The notes under the pieces are model-generated. The model worked only from the letters and a program-made list of their open reading frames with translations. It was not told the origin of the DNA and searched no databases. Made by a program: the position numbers and the translations under genes. From Eubacteriaceae bacterium (GTDB taxonomy: Bacteria > Bacillota > Clostridia > Eubacteriales > Anaerofustaceae), in NCBI GenBank assembly GCA_009782515.1, contig WRIY01000008.1, positions 30,145 to 94,144 on the forward strand: a stretch of 64,000 nt of DNA, read 5' to 3'. The stretch's first letter is position 1. Every line of letters starts with the position of its first letter. Of this stretch, positions 42,427 through 51,697 are shown piece by piece.

Positions 42427-43191
42427 GTGATTATTGAAAAGATCTATGATTCAGCAAAGCCTTATTTAAAGGGCAAGCAAGTGAAAGACCTTGTTGTAGG
42501 GATTTCGCTTATAGCATGCGAGCTTAGCAATGGCGATGTTGGGACTTCCTACGTTTTGCGCGATGATTTGGCCAACGGGTGCGGCGCATTTCCGTATGCC
42601 AAGGAAGTAATCGGGCAAAGCGCAGAGGAAATAGCCGGCTGGTGCCTTGATGCCCATCCCGGCAGCCTGAGAAGCACAATTGCCCAGGCCGTGCTTACAG
42701 CAGCATCCCAAAGCCTCGATTTGCCCGATGACGATGAACAGGCTCCCTTTGGGCTTGAGCCCACTAAAGAGGACACTATATGCATGGTTGGCTTAGTCAA
42801 GCCGGTTGCTGTGCAGCTTTCGAAGAAGGCAGGCAAGTTTTATGTTTTTGACAAAGGCATCGAAATGCATGGAGGGGATGATACGCTCACTCCTATGGAG
42901 CTTCAGAGCAAGCTTATGCCGACATGCACGATTGCTATACTCTCAGGGACAACAGTGACTAACAAAACGATAGGCCCTTTGCTTGAGTTGTGCAAATCAG
43001 CCACAGAGATTGTTATTGTTGGCCCGTCAACGCCTATGTATCCGGAAGGGTTTGCCGGCACAAACGTAACAAAGCTTGCAGGCTCATGGTGGAAAAACGA
43101 GAAAAAGGAAGAGATTTTTAAAGCAATCTCGCTTGCATGCGGCGTAAGCCACATTCAGGCCTACATGCTTAAAAAGTGCGCAGATGTCTGA
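42427..43191 (+). CDS. DUF364 putative heavy-metal-chelation protein (copy 1)
   Basis: A 254-residue protein of the DUF4213/DUF364 type. The N-terminal part has VKDLVVGISLIACELSNGDVGTSYVLRDD, and the C-terminal Rossmann-like half has MVGLVKPVAVQLSKK, FDKGIEMHGG, CTIAILSGTTVTNKTIGPLLELC and IVIVGPSTPMYPE. The family is annotated as heavy-metal chelation from structure, without a proven reaction. The start is GTG with AAAGGAG upstream. It is cytoplasmic and may handle metal delivered by the transporter. Confidence 0.85.
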   Translation: MIIEKIYDSAKPYLKGKQVKDLVVGISLIACELSNGDVGTSYVLRDDLANGCGAFPYAKEVIGQSAEEIAGWCLDAHPGSLRSTIAQAVLTAASQSLDLPDDDEQAPFGLEPTKEDTICMVGLVKPVAVQLSKKAGKFYVFDKGIEMHGGDDTLTPMELQSKLMPTCTIAILSGTTVTNKTIGPLLELCKSATEIVIVGPSTPMYPEGFAGTNVTKLAGSWWKNEKKEEIFKAISLACGVSHIQAYMLKKCADV

Positions 43192-43194
43192 TTC

Positions 43195-43956
43195 ATGGAA
43201 ATGATGATTACACAAAGAATTGCCAATCTGGCAAAACAAAGCTCTGACGGGCTCGTTGTCAAGAATCTGTGCCTGGGGCTTGGGTATACAGGCGTCCTGC
43301 TCAGCAACAATGAAGCCGGCTGCTGCTTTACCTTCAGATCAGAGCTTGGCCCGGGCAACGGGGTTATGAAAAATGCAGGCAGCCTTATCGGTATGCCTGT
43401 TTCAGAAGCTATAGACATGGCTATGAGCACAAACCTCGCTGAAGCTTCGACAGCTATCGCGGCAATCAACGCAGTTCTAAACGCTGGTTATGAAGAGTCA
43501 GCCAACGCTTTAAGCATCATTGATTTGCAGCCTGGCGATAAAGTAGGAATGATTGGCAACTTCATGCCGATAAAAACGTGGTTTGCAGGCAAAAGCCCCG
43601 ATCAACTGTATATTTTCGAGCGAAACCTGACTGAAGACGGGCTGCTGCCTGACTGGGCTGAGGATATATACTTGCCGCAATGCGATGTTGTGGTGATCAC
43701 TGGCGTAACTTTTGCTAATAAAACAATCGATCATATACTCAGGCTGTCTGAAAATGCGAAGGAAGTTGTCATCATGGGCCCTTCAACATGCATGGCGCCT
43801 GAAATTCTAAAAGAATATGGCGTTACAGTTATTGCAGGCAGCAGGATATCTGGCCAGAAAGCTTTTTTTAGCGTTATTGCACAGGGAGGGGGAGGCGAAA
43901 GCATCCGGCCGCATACAAGCATGCTGTGTGAGAGAATATGCGGCCGAAGAAGCTAA
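43195..43956 (+). CDS. DUF364 putative heavy-metal-chelation protein (copy 2)
   Basis: A 253-residue paralogue of the preceding protein: VKNLCLGLGYTGVLLSNNEAGCCFTFRSE, MIGNFMPIKTWF, CDVVVITGVTFANKTIDHILRLS, VVIMGPSTCMAPE. The ATG lies three bases after the previous stop with no ribosome binding site, so it should be translated by coupling. The two copies are diverged enough to suggest a heteromeric pair or different ligands rather than a recent duplication. Confidence 0.85.
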   Translation: MEMMITQRIANLAKQSSDGLVVKNLCLGLGYTGVLLSNNEAGCCFTFRSELGPGNGVMKNAGSLIGMPVSEAIDMAMSTNLAEASTAIAAINAVLNAGYEESANALSIIDLQPGDKVGMIGNFMPIKTWFAGKSPDQLYIFERNLTEDGLLPDWAEDIYLPQCDVVVITGVTFANKTIDHILRLSENAKEVVIMGPSTCMAPEILKEYGVTVIAGSRISGQKAFFSVIAQGGGGESIRPHTSMLCERICGRRS

Positions 43957-44033
43957 ACAGATAGCTTAGCCTTATGCCAATAGCTGTAAAGGCAGCCCCC
44001 CAGATTTGGCATACCTCCCGGACACCCTTACCA

Positions 44034-44055
44034 GGCGGAGAGTTAATTCTCCGCC
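44034..44055 (+). terminator. Hairpin after the DUF364 pair
   Basis: GGCGGAGA and TCTCCGCC form a perfect 8-bp stem about 80 bases past the stop. Only TT follows, so it is at best a weak terminator of the operon. Confidence 0.45.
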
Positions 44056-44253
44056 TTATAGCAATCACATAATTGAGCGAATATAGCCACAATGCAAAAA
44101 ATATAATTACAGCGCCGGCCTGCTATAGGGAAACGGCCTGTGGCAGACTGATGCTGTTAAGCTGCATCATGGTGATGAAGATGGGTGAACTTTGAAACAA
44201 ATGCTTAGCATGGCAGTGGATGGCATGCCTACGCGAGCGTTCAAGTTTCCGGA

Positions 44254-45140
44254 TCATTTCTCATCATCCACTGTAATGTCGTCTTCTTGCTCGTAGCAGT
44301 AGGAGTAGCCAATGCCCTTCAAAACACTTCGCGGTCGTTAATCATGTTGGTCAGAGCGTTTTTTAAGAGTGGTTTATCTGCGCAGAGTTTGTGGCGCTCT
44401 TTTTCATCGCGGCCAGATAGTCTTCCTTTTCAATCAAGCTCCAATCGACACAGAGCCTCAATCGCTTTTTCAGCATTAAATCAAGCCAAATGCGCATACT
44501 TCTGCCGTTGCCCTCCATGAACGGATGGGCGGCGTTCATCTCGACGTACTTGTCGGCAATCTCCTCAAAGCTGCCTTCCGGCATTTGCCCAATCTGACGC
44601 AGCACCTCCGGAAGAACCCGCAGCATAGCGAACCGAAAGCCGCCCTTGGCGATATTGAGCGCCCTTATTTATCCTGCGAAGTCGTAAAGCCCGCCAAACA
44701 GATAGCCATAAATCTGTTGCAGCCTTTGATGGTGCCAACCTCGATTGTGTCAAGCAATGAACTGTCAAAAAGCGCGTAAGCTTTTGTTTTGTTCTTGCCG
44801 TCAATGGTATCTTCGCTGAGTGTGAGCCACTTGATGAATTGTGTGGCCTTTTTGCTCGGAATACTTTCGACAAGGGTGAGGATTTCGTCCTGCACAAGGC
44901 AATCAGTCAGTCTTTTCTTGCCGTCCGCCGCAGTCAATTTGAACTGACTACAATTTGTAGTCAGTTGAGAGCCGCTTTTTTTAGCCGTGTTTTCAAGACC
45001 GACCATTATTTACGAGGGTCATCACTATCAGTTAAAACACCGACAATATTGACGACGGAAAACCACCATTTTGAATCTTCATCGTCCCAAACGGCGCGCA
45101 CCTCCTTGTCGTCAAAAAAACGAATTGATACTTTATTCAT
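44254..45140 (-). pseudogene. Broken BRO-N/Fic fusion gene
   Basis: Starting at ATG 45140 (GGAGG upstream) the frame reads MNKVSIRFFDDKEVRAVWDD and FSVVNIVGVLTDSDDPRK, a BRO-N-type prophage domain. It then stops at TAA 45008-45006, where Tyr is expected before WSVLKTRLKK. A frameshift in the A-run at 44976-44982 leads to LTTNCSQFKLTAADGKKRLTD. Another shift near 44724 is needed to read LQQIYGYLFGGLYDFAG, then TAA (44671-44669) replaces Lys. The Fic motif HPFMEGNGRSMRIW is intact downstream. Two more shifts precede the tail GIGYSYCYEQEDD. At least two stops and four frameshifts, so clearly dead. Confidence 0.88.
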
Positions 45141-45167
45141 CGCTCACAGTCCTCCATATCAAAATCC

Positions 45168-45374
45168 TCACGCTTCAGTTTTCTCACCGGTGGTGGCAAG
45201 CAGGTGTTGCAGATTTTTTGTCATAGTTTTTTCAACATCAGCTACACTCATGGTGAAGGCTTTCGCAAGTTGTCTTGTCACTATTGGCGCATCCCACGGC
45301 ATATATGGAACACCTTTGTTCTGCGCAAAAGGTGCGTCGGTTTCAGGCAGTAGGTGACAATGAAAATCAATCAT
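45168..45374 (-). pseudogene. Possible fragment of a prophage-type regulator
   Basis: A 68-codon frame whose middle part (APIVTRQLAKAFTMSVADVEKTM) resembles the start of prophage antirepressor N-terminal domains. The flanking sequence does not continue the domain. It lies in a stretch of clearly decayed mobile DNA. Assignment is weak. Confidence 0.3.
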
Positions 45375-45444
45375 AGAACCTCGTAGCTTCTCAATAGATT
45401 GCCTAATTCTTCAATACCTCTAAGCCTCACGCAACAACGCTTGA

Positions 45445-46060
45445 AGTTTTTTCATTGCCGAGGACAAAAGAGATAGAGACCGCTATTGCCACCGGAGATG
45501 ACCCGACGGTTCCTGATGATAGTTGGAAGTCAAAGTTCATTACCGAATGGCTAAAACTAGATCCGCTGTTGGGTGATACAGATTTGCGTCCACTACTGTA
45601 TCTGAGCCGCGACAGGTCACTTTCGCCATAACCTTGCTGTATCCTGCTCTGGATGTCGATGAGCAGGCTTGGCTTGGATTGAATGGCGATAGATTTTTGT
45701 TTCGGTTCGACAGTCCGTTTGCCATCAATCCGTTCCCATACACGTCCTTGGTGACGCGACGGGCAATTTGATTGCCTCTCAACCGCATTCTATAGCAAAG
45801 GGCCTGCTTCCTTCTCCCTCCTACTACAATGACATAAATGACGCGGGGCTCGCCGTTATCTGCAAGGTTGCGTGGGCAGCATTGGCAAGGCCCTCAAGGA
45901 GCTGGTGGCCGAAGGCTGTCTTGTACGGCATCAACTTCGCGTCAGCGATGGCTGCATCCCATTTTTTTGCTTCCCTTATCAATGCAATGAGGCTCTTAAT
46001 TATAAACCCTCGCAAAAATCCGCGATATAGCCCAAATCTTACATAAAGGTAACTAACCAT
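45445..46060 (+). pseudogene. Fragments of mobile-element genes
   Basis: Short plus-strand pieces in different frames look like protein remnants: DDSWKSKFITEWLKLDP then LRPLLYLSRDR (about 45490-45628), and ALDVDEQAWLGLNGDRFLFRF (about 45640-45710). The first resembles the end of KAP-type P-loop proteins. At about 45860-45960 a frame reads GSIGKALKELVAEGCLVRHQLR, like the winged-helix regulators of conjugative elements. None is a complete gene. Confidence 0.35.
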
Positions 46061-46137
46061 ACAAAATAGTGCTTACTTGCGTAATTATTCAGTCTAAGTT
46101 AGTATGAAACAAAGCTATTTACTGGAGGAATATTACA

Positions 46138-46716
46138 ATGAGCGAACTGATGAAAATAATCATGGAGAGGCGCAGCTATAGAAAGTATAAGGCCGAGCAG
46201 ATATCTAGAGAGGAACTTAACACGATAATGCAAGCCGGTTCTTATGCTCCCAACGCCGGTGGCAGGCAATCTCCTGTCTTTGTCGCATGCCAGAATGCCG
46301 AACTTAACGAGGAGGTTGGACAGCTTAATGTTGAGATATTAAAGGAAGTACAGGCCGAGTTAAGTAAATCCGATGACCCAAATAATAGGATGGAACCGCC
46401 CAAGTTTAAGAGCGCTTTCTATGGTGCGCCTACTGTCGTTACTTTTTTTGCGCCAAAAGGCTGGTATAATTTTACGGTGGATTGCTGCGTGGCGGCTCAG
46501 AATATGGCACTGGCGGCACATGATTTGGGAATTGGCTCCTGCATAATCGCCAGAGCGCCGGAGGTTTTCGCTACAAAGCGCGGACTCGAATTGCAGCACG
46601 AGTGGGGACTGGATGACACATACGAGGCGAAGCTGCATCTGCTCCTTGGATATCCTGACGGAGAGGCTGCACAGGCACTCCCCCGCAGGGACGGGCAAGT
46701 TATTGTGATTGAGTAG
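46138..46716 (+). CDS. Nitroreductase-family protein
   Basis: A 192-residue flavoprotein of the nitroreductase superfamily. The FMN-binding start reads ERRSYRKYKAEQISREELNTIMQAGSYAPNAGGRQSP, followed by DCCVAAQNMALAAHDLGIGSC. The probable role is NAD(P)H-dependent reduction of an unknown substrate in the cytoplasm. TGGAGGAATATTACA precedes the ATG. TTGCGT/TAGTAT (46078-46105) may be its promoter. It is followed by an HxlR regulator, a common pairing, and lies beside decayed mobile DNA. Confidence 0.9.
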   Translation: MSELMKIIMERRSYRKYKAEQISREELNTIMQAGSYAPNAGGRQSPVFVACQNAELNEEVGQLNVEILKEVQAELSKSDDPNNRMEPPKFKSAFYGAPTVVTFFAPKGWYNFTVDCCVAAQNMALAAHDLGIGSCIIARAPEVFATKRGLELQHEWGLDDTYEAKLHLLLGYPDGEAAQALPRRDGQVIVIE

Positions 46717-46760
46717 AATATATATAAACTGCAAAATATTCTCTTTGCCGACATTATTTG

Positions 46761-46769
46761 TGCTATAAT
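46761..46769 (+). promoter_or_regulatory. Extended -10 element before hxlR
   Basis: TGCTATAAT is an extended -10 sequence (TGn-TATAAT) about 165 bases before the hxlR start. No good -35 is seen. Confidence 0.4.
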
Positions 46770-46932
46770 TGGCTAGGCACAAAAATCGAATGCACTTTCA
46801 ATCAGATTTTAGCTGCATAGATTTCGAATTTCCCAAAACAGCATGCAAGGTGTTTAATTCCGGTGAGTTCCCTAACTGGCGTATGTAAGGCTATACTTAT
46901 CGTAATGAGCTTTGCTTATTGAAGGTGATTAA

Positions 46933-47274
46933 ATGATTGGAAGAAGGGATTTGCCAAGCTGCCCTGTGGCTACAACGGTGAGCTTGATCGGCAATAAATG
47001 GAAGCCACTAATCATACGCGATGTCCGCACCGGGCCTAAGCGTTTTGGCGAGCTTCAGAAGAGTCTGAACGGCATCAGCCAGAAGATACTAACGAACAAT
47101 CTCAGGGAAATGGAAAATGACGGATTGCTTGTCAGGACTGTTTTCCCCGAGGTGCCTCCACGGGTAGAGTATTCTTTGAGCAAGTTGGGAGAAACTATGG
47201 AACCGCTTCTGGACGCTATGGCGCAATGGGGTGGCATATATAAATCTATAGTTGGAGATGCAAAGTCGGAATAA
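46933..47274 (+). CDS. HxlR-family transcriptional regulator
   Basis: A 113-residue winged-helix regulator. The N-terminal CPV cysteine is present, and the core reads IGNKWKPLIIRDVRTGPKRFGELQKSLNGISQKILTNNLREMENDGLLVRTVFPEVPPRVEYSLSKLG. HxlR proteins sense aldehydes, oxidants or electrophiles through the cysteine and often control an adjacent oxidoreductase, here probably the nitroreductase. GAAGGTGATTAA precedes the ATG. Confidence 0.93.
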   Translation: MIGRRDLPSCPVATTVSLIGNKWKPLIIRDVRTGPKRFGELQKSLNGISQKILTNNLREMENDGLLVRTVFPEVPPRVEYSLSKLGETMEPLLDAMAQWGGIYKSIVGDAKSE

Positions 47275-47298
47275 GCCTATATAAGCCGTAATATCAGA

Positions 47299-47340
47299 GC
47301 GCCAAGGCAGAGAGGAAATTTTCTGCCTTGGCGCCCTTTT
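47299..47340 (+). terminator. Terminator after hxlR
   Basis: GCGCCAAGGCAGA and TCTGCCTTGGCGC form a perfect 13-bp stem, then CC and four T's. Confidence 0.85.
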
Positions 47341-47535
47341 GCTGTATGTTTCATTATTTCGCAAGGCAAATGAAAGCCCTAAACGCAGCCAGGCGTAGAT
47401 TTAAGGGGCGCACAGCCGAAGCGATGGCTGCACTCCAGGCATAGCTGAGCAGGCTAATTCTGATTTATGGCAAGCAATATGACGGGTTTTTCCGGGTAGC
47501 CATTGCTTGTGCTTGCGAAAACTGTCGATGCAATC

Positions 47536-49449
47536 TCAGCTCTCAAAATAAACAACTTGCCCAGAGTTTGCATATGAATAGCCTCCAAGCCTGTCAAGCT
47601 GTGCATGCAAGTTTTCGCTCTTGAGCGTTTCGATAAAAGCTTGTATATGCGCCAGGCCAAGATGCTCTGCCGGCAAGGCAAAATCATAATCTTCATCAGC
47701 TATGGGCAGAAAATCAAGCCCCATTGCCTGCGCTGCAGAGAGCACTCCCATGCCTGCGTCAGCGCTTCCACCTGAAATTGCAGCTGCAACAGCCATGTGT
47801 GTAGCTGCTTCGCGCTCATAGCCTGCAATCTCATCCGCCTGTATGCCTTCCTGCTTTAAAAGGTAGTCAAGCAAAGCGCGTGTGCCTGCGCCCCGCTGCC
47901 TATTGACATAGCGAACTGCGCTAAGGCTTTTTATGCCGCTAATGCTGTGAGGGTTGCCTTTTTGAACCATAATCCCTTGAACGCGCCCAACCCCCTTGAT
48001 TAGCGCCATTTTCCTGCCGCTAAACATGCTTTTAATAATCGGGGCATTATACTCTCCGGTTTTTTCATCAAGCAGGTGGGTTGGAGCTATATGAGCCTCA
48101 TTGTTTTTTAGGGCCATAAGCCCGCCCATGCTGCCAACATGCGAGCTTGATAGGCGCATGCCAGGGTATATATTTGGCATAATATCAGAGATAATGTCCA
48201 GTACTAAATCATGGCTGCCAATGCAGACAACAGTGTTTTCCAGCTCATCAAGGCTTCGGCACAGTGAAACGCTGATCGTTTCCCCTGCCTCTATGCCTTC
48301 TTTGTCTTGATCAATCACGCAAAACCCGTCCGCTTTAACAAGCGACATAGCTGCCCCGGCGCCTCTTGAGAGAGGCGAAGCAACATAATGATCGCTTATT
48401 TTGCCTATTTTGACGCGCACATACTCTCGATGCTTGAGTGATGATGGCATCCTGCGGGTTAGAGTGGCTTCAATCACAGGGGCCTTTGGCACTGCCTCAC
48501 CGCTTAATGAGGCGATAACAGGCGCTACAAAGGTTTCATATGATAAATACGCAGATACCGGATAGCCTGGTATGCCTACAACCGGCTTGCCGTTGACAAC
48601 GGCAAGTATTACCGGTTTTCCCGGCTTCATAGCGACTCCGTGCACAGCCACTTCGCCAAGCTCCCTGAGTATATGCACAGTATAGTCTTCTCTGCCGGCG
48701 CTTGTTCCCGCGCTTACAAGAACAATGTCATGCTCATCGGCAGCTCTTTTGATAGCGTCCCGAATTAGCCCGTAGTCATCGTCTATAGGGCTGTAGCGCG
48801 TTGGCAAGCCGCCTGATTGGCGCACAAGCGCCTCAAACATGCGGGAGTTGGACTCAATTATGCCTCCCTCTTTAATTTCATCGCCAGGCTCAACCATTTC
48901 AGTGCCTGTGGGAATAATTGCAGCCCTCAGCTGCTTTCTGATGTTAATTTTTACTATTCCGCCTGAGAGCAGCGCGCCTATGTCCATTGGCCTGATTTTA
49001 TGGTTGCTCGGCAATATCATTTCTCCGGCAACTATGTCTTCGCCAACAGGCCTTACATGCTGCCAGGGCGCTGCTGCAGCGCGAATTTGTATCTCATCTT
49101 CGCTGATCTCTTCAATGTCTTCAGCCATAATGACTGCGTCGTATGGCTGCTTTATCGGATCCCCTGTATCAATAGGCTCATATCCATCGCCTTTTTTTAG
49201 AATGACAGGGGATGATTCGCTTGCTCCATGGGTCTTTTGGCTGGCAACAGCAGCGCCGTCCATTGCTGCACAGTCATAAAGAGGCGAATTATGCAGCGCG
49301 AAAACTGCTTGTGAAGTAATTCTGCCAAGCGAATCGATTACTTGGCATTCTTCACTGGCGTTTGCAGCAAACGGCTTTAGTGCTTTTAAAAAAACCTCAA
49401 GCGCTTCTTCAACAGGGATATTCGTAAGGTATAGATTGCGGCTTGCCAT
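47536..49449 (-). CDS. moeA: MoeA fused to a periplasmic-binding-protein-like domain
   Basis: A 637-residue fusion. Residues 1-410 are MoeA, which inserts the metal into adenylylated pterin (SLGRITSQAVFALHNSPLYDCAAMDGAA, IPTGTEMVEPGDEIKEGGIIESNS, GMAMKPGKPVI-like VAMKPGKPVILAVVNGKPVVGIPGYPVS). Residues 415-637 are a PBP-like domain (HDLVLDIISDIMP, GSMGGLMALKNNEAHIAPTHLLD, FVNRQ-type YVNRQRGAGTRALLDYLL), which probably binds molybdate or tungstate. It is the last gene of the operon and follows a second MoeA by 17 bases. Confidence 0.93.
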   Translation of the reverse strand: MASRNLYLTNIPVEEALEVFLKALKPFAANASEECQVIDSLGRITSQAVFALHNSPLYDCAAMDGAAVASQKTHGASESSPVILKKGDGYEPIDTGDPIKQPYDAVIMAEDIEEISEDEIQIRAAAAPWQHVRPVGEDIVAGEMILPSNHKIRPMDIGALLSGGIVKINIRKQLRAAIIPTGTEMVEPGDEIKEGGIIESNSRMFEALVRQSGGLPTRYSPIDDDYGLIRDAIKRAADEHDIVLVSAGTSAGREDYTVHILRELGEVAVHGVAMKPGKPVILAVVNGKPVVGIPGYPVSAYLSYETFVAPVIASLSGEAVPKAPVIEATLTRRMPSSLKHREYVRVKIGKISDHYVASPLSRGAGAAMSLVKADGFCVIDQDKEGIEAGETISVSLCRSLDELENTVVCIGSHDLVLDIISDIMPNIYPGMRLSSSHVGSMGGLMALKNNEAHIAPTHLLDEKTGEYNAPIIKSMFSGRKMALIKGVGRVQGIMVQKGNPHSISGIKSLSAVRYVNRQRGAGTRALLDYLLKQEGIQADEIAGYEREAATHMAVAAAISGGSADAGMGVLSAAQAMGLDFLPIADEDYDFALPAEHLGLAHIQAFIETLKSENLHAQLDRLGGYSYANSGQVVYFES

Positions 49450-49466
49450 GTCAATGCTCCTGGTAA

Positions 49467-50696
49467 TTAGAATAAGTTGACCAGAACAGTCTGGCCTTTT
49501 GAAATGCCTTCCTTATTGCGATCTATAATAAAGTACCCGTCTGCTTGCGTAAGCGTAGTGATGAGCCCTGACTTGCCGAAAATCGGCTCTGCAATATATT
49601 TATTGCTCTCCCATCTCAGCTTTGCAGGCTGGCAAGTAAGCCTTCCCGGGGACGATGCAATGTTGCAGGATGCCTCTGCCGGTATTTGGCGATCCGCCGC
49701 AGCGCCAGTCAGCTCTCTAAGAAGCCACCCGAATAGGAGCTCAAATACTGCCATTGCTGAAACAGGGTGGCCGGGAAGGCCGCAAAGCAGGGTATTTGAG
49801 GCTTTGTCATAGCCCAAAATCGTTGGCTTGCCGGGCTTTATGGCTATGCCGTGCGTAAAAACGCCATTGCCGCTGGCCTTGTCAATAATCTCCCTTGTTA
49901 TGTCTTTATCGCCTTGCGAGCTGCCGCCGGAAACAGCCACAATGTCGCATGTCCCAATTGCATCGCGAATTGACTGCTCAAGCGCGGCGGCATCGTCTTT
50001 TAGCACATCAGCCATTACAGGCAAATAGCCAATCTTTTGCGCTTGCGCTGTAAGGCTGTAAGTGTTAATGTCTCTTATCTGGCCTGGTTTTGGCGTTTCG
50101 CCGGGATGCACAAGCTCATCGCCCGTGGAAATTATTGCAATGCGCGGCTGTTTGTACACATCTATTGATACAATGCCGGCTGAGGCAAGCGCTCCAATGT
50201 CCTGCGGCAACAGCCTTTTGCCCCTGCTTACGATTATGTCGCCGTTTTTGGCGTCTTCGCCAACTTGGGCAACGTTTTCGCCGTTTGAAACGCTTGCGTA
50301 TATAGCAACGCCGCTCTCGCTGAATACTTCCGAGTATTCAACCATAACAACGCTGTCAGCCCCGTTTGGCACCATTCCGCCGGTTGGGATCGCAGCTGCC
50401 TCGCCGCTTTTTATATTAAGGCCGGTGCTTGAGCCTATATCAATAGAGCCTATGAGCTCAAGGATAACCGGGATGCTCTCGCCTGCAGCTGCCGTATCTG
50501 ATGAGCGCACTGCATATCCGTCAACAGTTGATCTCCTAAACGCAGGTATGTCATAGCGGCAGTAAATATCGCCAGAGGCAACCCTGCCGCATGCATTTTC
50601 AATCGGAACGCTTTCTGTGGGCACAAGCCAGCCTTCTGAACAGCCGAGAAGCTTTTCGCGGGCGCTTTCTATTGTATCTACATTTAAAAATTCCAT
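49467..50696 (-). CDS. moeA: Molybdopterin molybdenumtransferase MoeA
   Basis: A 409-residue single-domain MoeA. Markers are RYDIPAFRRSTVDGYAVRSSDT, IISTGDELVHPGETPKPGQIRDINTY, VAVSGGSSQGDKDIT and GIAIKPGKPTILGYDKASNTLLCGLPGHPVSAM. It inserts Mo or W into the pterin cofactor. Carrying two MoeA proteins is common in organisms that use tungsten, where each may favour one metal. It starts right at the preceding gene's stop. Confidence 0.95.
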   Translation of the reverse strand: MEFLNVDTIESAREKLLGCSEGWLVPTESVPIENACGRVASGDIYCRYDIPAFRRSTVDGYAVRSSDTAAAGESIPVILELIGSIDIGSSTGLNIKSGEAAAIPTGGMVPNGADSVVMVEYSEVFSESGVAIYASVSNGENVAQVGEDAKNGDIIVSRGKRLLPQDIGALASAGIVSIDVYKQPRIAIISTGDELVHPGETPKPGQIRDINTYSLTAQAQKIGYLPVMADVLKDDAAALEQSIRDAIGTCDIVAVSGGSSQGDKDITREIIDKASGNGVFTHGIAIKPGKPTILGYDKASNTLLCGLPGHPVSAMAVFELLFGWLLRELTGAAADRQIPAEASCNIASSPGRLTCQPAKLRWESNKYIAEPIFGKSGLITTLTQADGYFIIDRNKEGISKGQTVLVNLF

Positions 50697-51653
50697 TTAT
50701 AAACCATCTTGGCCGGAGTCGTGGTCTTTGCCTGTAGTGGCCAGCATTTCAAGGCCGTGCTCGAGATGGGGCAAAATATACTCAAGGCATTCTTTTACTG
50801 CTTTGGGGCTGCCGGGAAGGTTTATTATCAGTGTTGAGCCGCGCAGCGCGGATACAGCCCTCGAGAGCATTGCCCTGCCGGTTATCCCCAATGAATAGTG
50901 CCTTATTGCTTCAGCTATTCCCGGAGCCTCTCTGTCTGCTACTGCCATAGTAGCCTCAGGGGTTACATCGCGAAGCGAAAAGCCTGTGCCGCCGGTTGTG
51001 AGTATTAAATCAGCCTGCATGCGATCGCTTATGTCAATGAGCGCATCTTCAATAAGCGTGCGCTCGTCTGGCAGAATTGTGCTGTAAAAAGCGTCATATC
51101 CCGCTTCAGAGAGCATCTGGCAGATAATCGGGCCGCTCTCGTCTTCACGCTTCCCCTCTGAGCCTTTATCGCTTAAAGTAACAACCGCTGCCCTGTACTT
51201 TTCCTTTGGCTGCATTATTACTTGCATACTGTCTCCGACTGCTATGCTTCCCCCTTCTATAACCCTTGCAAATACGCCTTCCCTCGGCATTATGCAGTCG
51301 CCCATCTTTTTGTATATCTGGCAGTGGGTGTGGCACTCTTTTCCGATCTGCGTCATTTCAAGCACAGCACTGCCGCATGAAAGCATAGTGCCAACAGGCA
51401 GGCTGCGAAAGTCAATTCCGTCAACAACGAGGTTTTCGCCAAAATCGCCATGCCCGACCCCTGCGCCTTTCTCGTTAAAGCCGCGTATCTTATCATATGA
51501 AAGCAAGCTTACTTGCCTATGCCAGTCTCCGCCATGCGCATCTTTGTCAAGGCCCCAGCCTATCTTCAAGTCAGCTCTGCTAACGTTCGTTTTTTGGGTT
51601 CCCCTAATTTCGCTGATGCATACGGCCATGACTTTGCCAATTGTATTTTGCAT
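50697..51653 (-). CDS. MOSC domain fused to MogA/MoaB domain
   Basis: A 318-residue fusion. The N-terminal MOSC domain (about 1-150: GDWHRQVSLLSYD, GDFGENLVVDGIDFRSLPVG, CHTHCQIYKKMGDCIMPREGVFARV) is related to the cofactor sulfurase/YiiM type. The C-terminal MogA/MoaB domain (about 160-318: AAVVTLSDKGSEGKREDESGP, LTTGGTGFSLRDVTPEA, LIINLPGSPKAVKECL) adenylylates molybdopterin before metal insertion. The fusion occurs in anaerobic bacteria. It lies between moaA and moeA in the same operon. Confidence 0.93.
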   Translation of the reverse strand: MQNTIGKVMAVCISEIRGTQKTNVSRADLKIGWGLDKDAHGGDWHRQVSLLSYDKIRGFNEKGAGVGHGDFGENLVVDGIDFRSLPVGTMLSCGSAVLEMTQIGKECHTHCQIYKKMGDCIMPREGVFARVIEGGSIAVGDSMQVIMQPKEKYRAAVVTLSDKGSEGKREDESGPIICQMLSEAGYDAFYSTILPDERTLIEDALIDISDRMQADLILTTGGTGFSLRDVTPEATMAVADREAPGIAEAIRHYSLGITGRAMLSRAVSALRGSTLIINLPGSPKAVKECLEYILPHLEHGLEMLATTGKDHDSGQDGL

Positions 51654-51697
51654 AATTGTAACCTGAGTTTTAAAGCAATCTCACCCTTCCGATAATA

